Below are positions 59,213 through 64,000 of a stretch of 64,000 bases of DNA, piece by piece. The translations under genes were made by a program, and so were the position numbers. Within the stretch, counting starts at the first letter, position 1, and each line of letters starts with the position of its first letter. The notes under the pieces were generated by a model that saw nothing but the letters and a program-made list of their open reading frames with translations, had not been told where the DNA came from and ran no database searches. Source of the DNA: Mariniphaga sp041687255 (GTDB taxonomy: Bacteria; Bacteroidota; Bacteroidia; Bacteroidales; Prolixibacteraceae); contig JAWLCL010000009.1 of the NCBI GenBank assembly GCA_041687255.1, positions 124,001 to 188,000 of the forward strand, written 5' to 3'.

Positions 59213-59245
59213 AAAAACCTGAAGGTTTATTTCCTTCAGGTTTTT
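59213..59245. terminator. Rho-independent terminator of the betaine operon
   Basis: AAAAACCTGAAGG (59213-59225) and CCTTCAGGTTTTT (59233-59245) form a perfect 13-bp stem with a 7-nt loop and T-runs in both directions, 28 bp past the stop of the substrate-binding protein gene. It may also shield the GH29 gene. Confidence 0.9.
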
Positions 59246-59273
59246 ATCATGGTGCAGTTATTCTGTATGACGA

Positions 59274-60131
59274 TTAAAACCAGCTGTCAACCATATCTTT
59301 ATTGGCCTGGTACCACTGTGAGGCACCGGCTTCTTCACCTTCGGCATCTATGGCAGCCATTAAATCGTAGAGTTGTTCTTCTGTAAGGCTGAAGTTTTCG
59401 AAGAATTGAGCCGCTTCAGGGTTATCTTCCTGAAAGCCCCTTCTTGAAACAATGGTACAGACATCTTTCGGATAAATATCTTTCGGGTCGTCAAGGTATT
59501 TGATATCAAAGTTTGACCATTTGAAATGTGGTTTCCAGCCGGTAATCACAATCCAGTCGTCGTTTGAAACTGCCTTTTGAAGGCTGGCAACCATTGCGGG
59601 GCCGCTGGAGGTTACCTGTTCAAAATCAAGTCTGTATGCATCAATGGCTTTCTCGGTATTGGCATGTATTCCTGCACCGCTGCCGATACCAATAATTTCG
59701 CCATCGAATTTTTCGGTATGGTCATTTAATTCTTCAATGGAATTAACAGGTACATAAGAGGGTACAACCAACCCGGTTGTTCCGTCATCGAACGATTCAC
59801 CCAGCTTTACCAGCCGGTCGCCATAATCTTCCCAGTAAGGTGCATGGGTGTGAGGCAGCCATGCATCAAGGAAAACATCCCCTTTGGAATTTTCTTTTGA
59901 CAACTCGCCGTAAATCAATCCCGGCTCAAGGTTGATTACGTCTACTTCAAAATTGTTTTCTTCCAGTGCTGCTTTTGCAAGAAATGTGAAAGCAATTCCT
60001 TCTCCCCAGTTCGGGTAAAGAATGGTGACTTCATTTGAATCGTTCTGTGAACTTCCGCCGCCACAAGAGACAACGGTCAAAGCCAGTAAGGCTACTATAA
60101 ATAAACTCAGTAATTTTTTTAATCTAATCAT
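59274..60131 (-). CDS. Glycine betaine/proline ABC transporter substrate-binding lipoprotein
   Basis: A 285-residue lipoprotein (Cys23 in LTVVSCGGGS). Ligand-binding protein of the OpuAC/ProX type: NWGEGIAFTFLAKAALEENNFEV, DAWLPHTHAPYWEDYGDRLV, GIGSGAGIHANTEKAIDAY and ITGWKPHFKWSNFDIKYLDDP. Tryptophans in WLPHTH, YWED and GWKPHFKW fit the aromatic box that holds the quaternary ammonium group. It delivers glycine betaine or a similar osmolyte to the permease. Last gene of the four-gene operon, 25 bp after the permease stop and before a strong terminator. Confidence 0.95.
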   Translation of the reverse strand: MIRLKKLLSLFIVALLALTVVSCGGGSSQNDSNEVTILYPNWGEGIAFTFLAKAALEENNFEVDVINLEPGLIYGELSKENSKGDVFLDAWLPHTHAPYWEDYGDRLVKLGESFDDGTTGLVVPSYVPVNSIEELNDHTEKFDGEIIGIGSGAGIHANTEKAIDAYRLDFEQVTSSGPAMVASLQKAVSNDDWIVITGWKPHFKWSNFDIKYLDDPKDIYPKDVCTIVSRRGFQEDNPEAAQFFENFSLTEEQLYDLMAAIDAEGEEAGASQWYQANKDMVDSWF

Positions 60132-60156
60132 TATTATTCGTTTTTAAGGTTAATGG

Positions 60157-61029
60157 TTACTTTTTTGCAATTGCTTGTGTTATTCTGTCGAGTATTATTG
60201 CCAGTACAACAATTCCGAGCCCGGATTCGAATCCTTTGGCAATGTCGTTTTGCTGAATGCCTTGGTAAACAACGCTTCCCAGGCCTCTTGCGCCTACCAT
60301 TGATGCAATTACAACCATCGACAGGGCCAGCAGGATTACCTGGTTAATGCCCGCCAGTATGGTAGGTGCGGCCAAGGGCAACTGTATCTTGAAAAGAACC
60401 TGGTTTTCGTTGGCGCCAAAGGCTCTGCCTGCCTCAATCACATCACCCGGAACATTTCTTATTCCCAGGTTGGTTAATCGCACAGCCGGTGGTAATGAGA
60501 AAATAACCGTTGCAATTACTCCTGGTGTATTTCCCACGCTGAAAAAGAAAATGGCCGGTATGAGGTAAACAAAGGCAGGCATGGTCTGCATGAAATCGAG
60601 AATTGGCCTTATAACAGCATCAGCAGTATTGCTTTTTGCCGAAAATATGCCAAACGGAATTCCTATAACTATTGCAATCAGAGTGGATACAAGCACCAGT
60701 GTTGTTGTTTGAACTGCTTCTTTCCAATAGCCCATCCCATAAATAAGGAAGAACCCCAAAATAACAAAGACAGTGAGACCTGCGGCATTTTTCAAGCCTT
60801 CTTTCTCAAACAGCTTGCCTTTGGCTTTGGCAAAATAAGCTGCGAGTGCAACAAGAATAACAAAAACGGCAAATGGTATTGAAAGCAGCATGGAATTCAT
60901 GCTGTCAACAATCCATGAAATACCATCGTCAATGGAACCCCAGACTACAGATAAATTTCGCTCGAGGGAATTGATCCCCTCTTCGATGTATTCTCCAACA
61001 GGCAAAAACTTTTCCATCTTATAATTCAT
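60157..61029 (-). CDS. Glycine betaine/proline ABC transporter permease
   Basis: A 290-residue inner-membrane permease of the ProW/OpuAB type. A ~40-residue cytosolic N-terminus (VGEYIEEGINSLERNLSVVW) precedes about six helices; the coupling (EAA) loop EAGRAFGANENQVLFKIQLP followed by LAAPTILAGINQ is clear, as is TMPAFVYLIPAIFFFSVGN. It starts inside the end of the ATPase gene (11-bp overlap), indicating translational coupling; a second ATG four codons on (61017) is also possible. A single permease gene implies a homodimer. Confidence 0.95.
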   Translation of the reverse strand: MNYKMEKFLPVGEYIEEGINSLERNLSVVWGSIDDGISWIVDSMNSMLLSIPFAVFVILVALAAYFAKAKGKLFEKEGLKNAAGLTVFVILGFFLIYGMGYWKEAVQTTTLVLVSTLIAIVIGIPFGIFSAKSNTADAVIRPILDFMQTMPAFVYLIPAIFFFSVGNTPGVIATVIFSLPPAVRLTNLGIRNVPGDVIEAGRAFGANENQVLFKIQLPLAAPTILAGINQVILLALSMVVIASMVGARGLGSVVYQGIQQNDIAKGFESGLGIVVLAIILDRITQAIAKK

Positions 61030-62260
61030 TAGCTATATCAATTAACTCATCCATCTCTTTATCGCTAAACCGCGTTGATTCAATTATTAAAGAAGTCTGG
61101 GTAACGATTCCCTCCAGCTTTCCTTCTTCATCAATCACTGCCAGCGGATAATGGTGCCCGGTAATCAAAGGCAGCATTTCTTCCACGGTGTAACTTTTGT
61201 ATACACTGGGAACTTCAGTGTATAATGCACTTTCCACCGTTTTTACTTTTTCCTTTTCGAGCTTCAGCATATCTTCAAGCCACACATAGCCCAAAAACTT
61301 TTCATCGTTGTCTTCCACCGGAAGCACCTCTACACTGGCCTCACGCATTTTCCGTATCGTACCTTTCGGGCCGTCTTTATGCAGTCTGACCAGTGTCGGG
61401 CTGTCGAACATAAGGGTTTCGGCAGTAATAATTGTTTTGCGGTCAACTTTCTCAACAAATGCCTCCACATAGTCGGTGGCCGGATTGGTAAGTATTTCCT
61501 CGGCAGTGCCAATTTGTTCCACTACGCCATCTTTCATAATGGCAATGCGGTCGCCCACTTTCATCGCCTCATCGAGGTCGTGTGTAATAAACACGATTGT
61601 TTTATGCAACTTATTCTGGATCTGAAGCAATTCATCCTGCATATCCGATTTAATCAACGGGTCGAGGGCAGAAAAAGCTTCATCCATCAGCAACACATCC
61701 GTGTCGTTGGCAAGGGCCCTTGCCAGGCCTACGCGTTGTTGCATTCCCCCCGACAGTTCATTCGGGTACTGCTCTTCATATCCTTCCAGTCCAACGGTTT
61801 TTAATGCTTTTCGGCCTTTTTCCTCCCGTTCCTCTTTGGGGTCTCCTCTCAGTTCAAGACCGAATGCTGCATTCTCCAGAATGGTGCGGTGCGGCAGCAG
61901 TCCGAACTTTTGAAAGACCATACTCATCTCCGTACGGCGGGTATTGAGCAACTGCTTGTTGGTGTCGCGGGTGATGTCATGGTCTTTAAAAAAGACTTTC
62001 CCGGCAGTGGGTTCATTCAACCGGTTAAGGCAACGGATAAGAGTTGACTTTCCGCTGCCCGACAGACCCATTACAACAAATATTTCCCCCTTTTTTATTT
62101 CGAAATTGGCCTTGTTCACACCAATGGTGCACTTTGTCTTTTTAAGAATGTCGGCCTTGCTGTAGCCTTTATTGAGAAGTTCCAACGCCTCTTTTTTCCG
62201 TTTACCGAATATCAGGGTCAGATCCTCTACTTTTATCCGTATTTCGTTTTCCAGGGTCAT
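61019..62260 (-). CDS. Glycine betaine/proline ABC transporter ATP-binding protein with CBS domains
   Basis: A 413-residue ATPase of the ProV/OpuAA type. Walker A GLSGSGKST (~69-77), Q-loop MVFQKFGLLPHRT, signature LSGGMQQRVGLARAL (~168), Walker B DVLLMDEAFSALDP (~189), H-loop ITHDLDEAMK. A tandem CBS pair (~285-410; MREASVEVLPVEDNDEKFLGYVW, ITGHHYPLAVIDEEGKLEGIVT) is expected to sense ionic strength and gate transport. LTLIFGKRKKEALELL at the N-terminus is family-typical. It lies 16 bp after the outer-membrane barrel gene's stop and overlaps the permease by 11 bp. Confidence 0.95.
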   Translation of the reverse strand: MTLENEIRIKVEDLTLIFGKRKKEALELLNKGYSKADILKKTKCTIGVNKANFEIKKGEIFVVMGLSGSGKSTLIRCLNRLNEPTAGKVFFKDHDITRDTNKQLLNTRRTEMSMVFQKFGLLPHRTILENAAFGLELRGDPKEEREEKGRKALKTVGLEGYEEQYPNELSGGMQQRVGLARALANDTDVLLMDEAFSALDPLIKSDMQDELLQIQNKLHKTIVFITHDLDEAMKVGDRIAIMKDGVVEQIGTAEEILTNPATDYVEAFVEKVDRKTIITAETLMFDSPTLVRLHKDGPKGTIRKMREASVEVLPVEDNDEKFLGYVWLEDMLKLEKEKVKTVESALYTEVPSVYKSYTVEEMLPLITGHHYPLAVIDEEGKLEGIVTQTSLIIESTRFSDKEMDELIDIANEL

Positions 62261-62276
62261 GTGATTTTATTTAGAT

Positions 62277-63488
62277 TCAGAAATAGTAACCGATGTTTAT
62301 GTTGAACCGCTTGTTCCATTCCGCTCCTGCAATTCCTGAGCCCAGACCTTTTCCAAAATCATCGGTCAGCCAGGGTTGATTTTTACCCATTGCATAGTCG
62401 AAGTATGCATAAACAGGTCCTGCACTTACCAGGAATCCGGGAATTAAATGTTCGGTATCGTAAAAGTTTTCGTTTGTTTTATCAATATACGTGTAATCGA
62501 TGTAGGGCTGAACGCTTGAAACGGGTCCCCATTCAACGGGAATGGAATAAGCCAGACCGATTACATACATGTTGGCTTTTGCTGCCACACCTCCTGAATA
62601 ATCTTCGCCCCCGTAATAAATGTCGCCATAAGCTCCCATTTGTACAACATCCAGTAACTGTCCGTCGTCACTTCTGGCCTTGTAGTTGTAATTGATAAAT
62701 TCTGCCTTGAGGTTGAAGTTGCCATAATTGCCTACTACATGCCCTGCAAAAGCGGTAGATATTTCAGCATCGTCTGAAACTGAATTGTAAATACTTCCTG
62801 CCTGAACAGAGGCTCCCAGTTCCCAGTCTTCCGATAGATTATAGGCATACCGTACATTGAACTGGTCGAGTTCACGGATGTGTGCATCCACAGTCGTAGG
62901 TTCGCCGTTGTTGTCAACTGCTCCCGAGCCCGGTATAATATCGTAGGAGTAACGCCCCGGTCCTGCATTTCCATAGGTTACATTACCTCCGGCTGAAGGT
63001 CCTTCAGGTTCTGCCTGCCGGAAATAGGCCAACGATAAAACGCCCTTCACGCCGGTGTTGATATCGAAGCTTATTCCCATATCGTAATCATCTTCCAGAC
63101 CAACATAATAGGGCCCCTGGAACCACCATGAGTGAGAAGCATAAGGTGTTATGCCGAAAGGCACCTGGATTACCCCCAGTTTTGCGTAAACATTTTCGGA
63201 AAAGGAATATCCCAGATAGCCATGGTGGATAAAATGAGAGCCGAAGGTGGGATAAAAACGGTATTCAAAACTTAAATCGATGCCTTTCATGGAACCGTCA
63301 ACATTGAGCCTCCAGGTATCCCATGTAAACCTTGGATTCAAACTGCTAGGGCCACTTTCGTAACTGGTGGAAAGAATGTTGTAACGCATGGCCCCACCAA
63401 AGGTGAAGCCATCTTCTTTTTCCTGGCCGAAAGCACTGGTTCCCAATAAAAACAGTAAAATAAAAAGTAGATTTCTTTGAAAAATCAT
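62277..63488 (-). CDS. Outer-membrane beta-barrel (porin-like) protein heading the betaine operon
   Basis: A 403-residue protein with a signal peptide (MIFQRNLLFILLFLLGTSAFGQ) and alternating polar/hydrophobic strands separated by Gly/Asp/Asn-rich loops, ending in NINIGYYF with the C-terminal Phe expected of BAM substrates. Strand-like segments such as FTFGGAMRYNIL, GIDLSFEYRFYPTF, YAKLGVIQVPFGITPY and VRYAYNLSEDWELGASVQ suggest a 14-18-strand barrel of the phosphate-selective/OprO-P-like porin type (LGVIQVPFGI is a characteristic strand). Its gene is first in the operon, 16 bp before the ATPase. An outer-membrane pore dedicated to betaine is therefore likely but not proven. Confidence 0.85.
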   Translation of the reverse strand: MIFQRNLLFILLFLLGTSAFGQEKEDGFTFGGAMRYNILSTSYESGPSSLNPRFTWDTWRLNVDGSMKGIDLSFEYRFYPTFGSHFIHHGYLGYSFSENVYAKLGVIQVPFGITPYASHSWWFQGPYYVGLEDDYDMGISFDINTGVKGVLSLAYFRQAEPEGPSAGGNVTYGNAGPGRYSYDIIPGSGAVDNNGEPTTVDAHIRELDQFNVRYAYNLSEDWELGASVQAGSIYNSVSDDAEISTAFAGHVVGNYGNFNLKAEFINYNYKARSDDGQLLDVVQMGAYGDIYYGGEDYSGGVAAKANMYVIGLAYSIPVEWGPVSSVQPYIDYTYIDKTNENFYDTEHLIPGFLVSAGPVYAYFDYAMGKNQPWLTDDFGKGLGSGIAGAEWNKRFNINIGYYF

Positions 63489-64000
63489 AAAGAATAATAT
63501 TTAAATGGGTTTTAAATTGATTTTTAGTTTACTTTTTACAGCAGTTCAACAGGTATTCTTTGGTTACAGTTTGTATTGGACCTGCCATCAATTCCTTCGT
63601 TATTAAAACTTTATTAAAGCAGTAACTTTAACTGCCGCAGGTTATGATAGCTTTGCTGTACTGAATTGATGCACAGAGCTAGGGAAAGAAAGTAGGGGGG
63701 ATTAAAACCTTCTCTTTAATGGCAACTGTATTTTCTGATTTTTTATGTAATGAAAATTTCATAACGGCTGCAAAGGAACAAAAAATGAATGGGTTAGTAA
63801 AACTGATCCTGCCCGTCAGGAAATTATCTTTTTTTTAAGTTGTTTAAGTTCAGGTATTTGCCTGTTATTTTGAAAGTTGTGTTAATTGAATGTAAACTTG
63901 TTGATATTCAGCTGTGTGTAAAATATTCTGCTGTATAATGTTCAGGGAAATTCAGTGTGGAATTATATAACGGAAAGTGAAACTTTTTGCCGGGGGAACG
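63489..64000. other. Upstream region of the betaine operon, nothing specific identified
   Basis: A/T-rich with no gene-like frame. It must contain the operon promoter (minus strand), but no exact TAnnTTTG box was found near 63500-63560. The short motif GCAGTAACTTTAACTGC at 63616-63634 is a small inverted repeat (GCAGT/ACTGC). Confidence 0.4.

Noticed and set aside
60215..60240. GGATTCGAATCC, a T-loop-like tRNA signal
   Set aside because: Lies inside the betaine permease coding sequence; no acceptor or anticodon stem can be formed.

Overview
The window reads as a chromosomal segment of a Bacteroidota bacterium, probably a marine or sediment member of the Marinilabiliales/Prolixibacteraceae type (order-level placement is inference). 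Support: many lipoproteins and glycan hydrolases (GH130, GH43, GH92, GH29), upstream boxes matching the Bacteroidota -7 consensus TAnnTTTG with little Shine-Dalgarno signal, moderate GC, and an osmolyte kit (TreT-type trehalose synthase, glycine-betaine ABC importer). No rRNA, tRNA, CRISPR array, phage or intact insertion sequence was seen.

Layout. 1-9.3 kb: a truncated serine hydrolase, an exported GH130 enzyme, a membrane protein preceded by a 7-bp tandem repeat, a DUF2007/zinc-ribbon protein, then a minus-strand cluster of small-molecule-handling proteins (double SRPBCC, two VOC proteins, DUF1697) facing a DJ-1/AraC regulator. The DUF1697 gene is split by about 278 bp of an SLC12-type transporter gene. 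9.6-22.4 kb: lipoproteins, a TPR protein, a VOC lipoprotein, an aspartate/glutamate racemase with a GNAT, a three-PAS histidine kinase, a patatin, NDH-2 and a PQQ-propeller lipoprotein. 22.6-35.9 kb: SMR exporter, GH43, an orphan Tat-exported molybdenum hydroxylase, a serine hydrolase, a methyltransferase, an ECF sigma operon with a multi-pass membrane partner, a CDF exporter, an alpha/beta hydrolase and TreT. 36-44.4 kb: a 1054-aa TerB/ABCG transporter with a lipoprotein, a GC-rich DUF6266 gene, a SoxB-like metallophosphatase and a CDP-alcohol transferase. 45-54.2 kb: an alpha/beta hydrolase coupled to a hybrid kinase and response regulator, two AT-rich lipoproteins, a cupin, and a PRC-barrel stress pair. 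54.3-64 kb: a FUSC protein, a GH29-GH92 operon, and a four-gene betaine import operon headed by an outer-membrane barrel and closed by a clear terminator.

How genes work together. GH29 and GH92 are co-transcribed and would trim fucose and mannose from glycans, with GH43 and GH130 scattered elsewhere; no SusC/SusD pair is present, so this is not a classical polysaccharide utilisation locus. The betaine importer, TreT, PRC-barrel and FUSC genes suggest osmotic and envelope stress handling. Several regulators sit next to likely targets: AraC/DJ-1 opposite the SRPBCC/VOC cluster, the ECF sigma with its membrane protein, and the hybrid kinase with a stand-alone receiver.

Most unusual: three copies of a roughly 55-70 bp structured intergenic repeat (43419, 48217, 51869), two of which bracket the AT-rich lipoprotein pair; the SLC12 fragment inside DUF1697; a GH92 enzyme with Gln where the catalytic acid Glu is expected; a palindromic repeat that has entered a coding sequence as the peptide LPAGRQ; and several decayed gene remnants in intergenic DNA.
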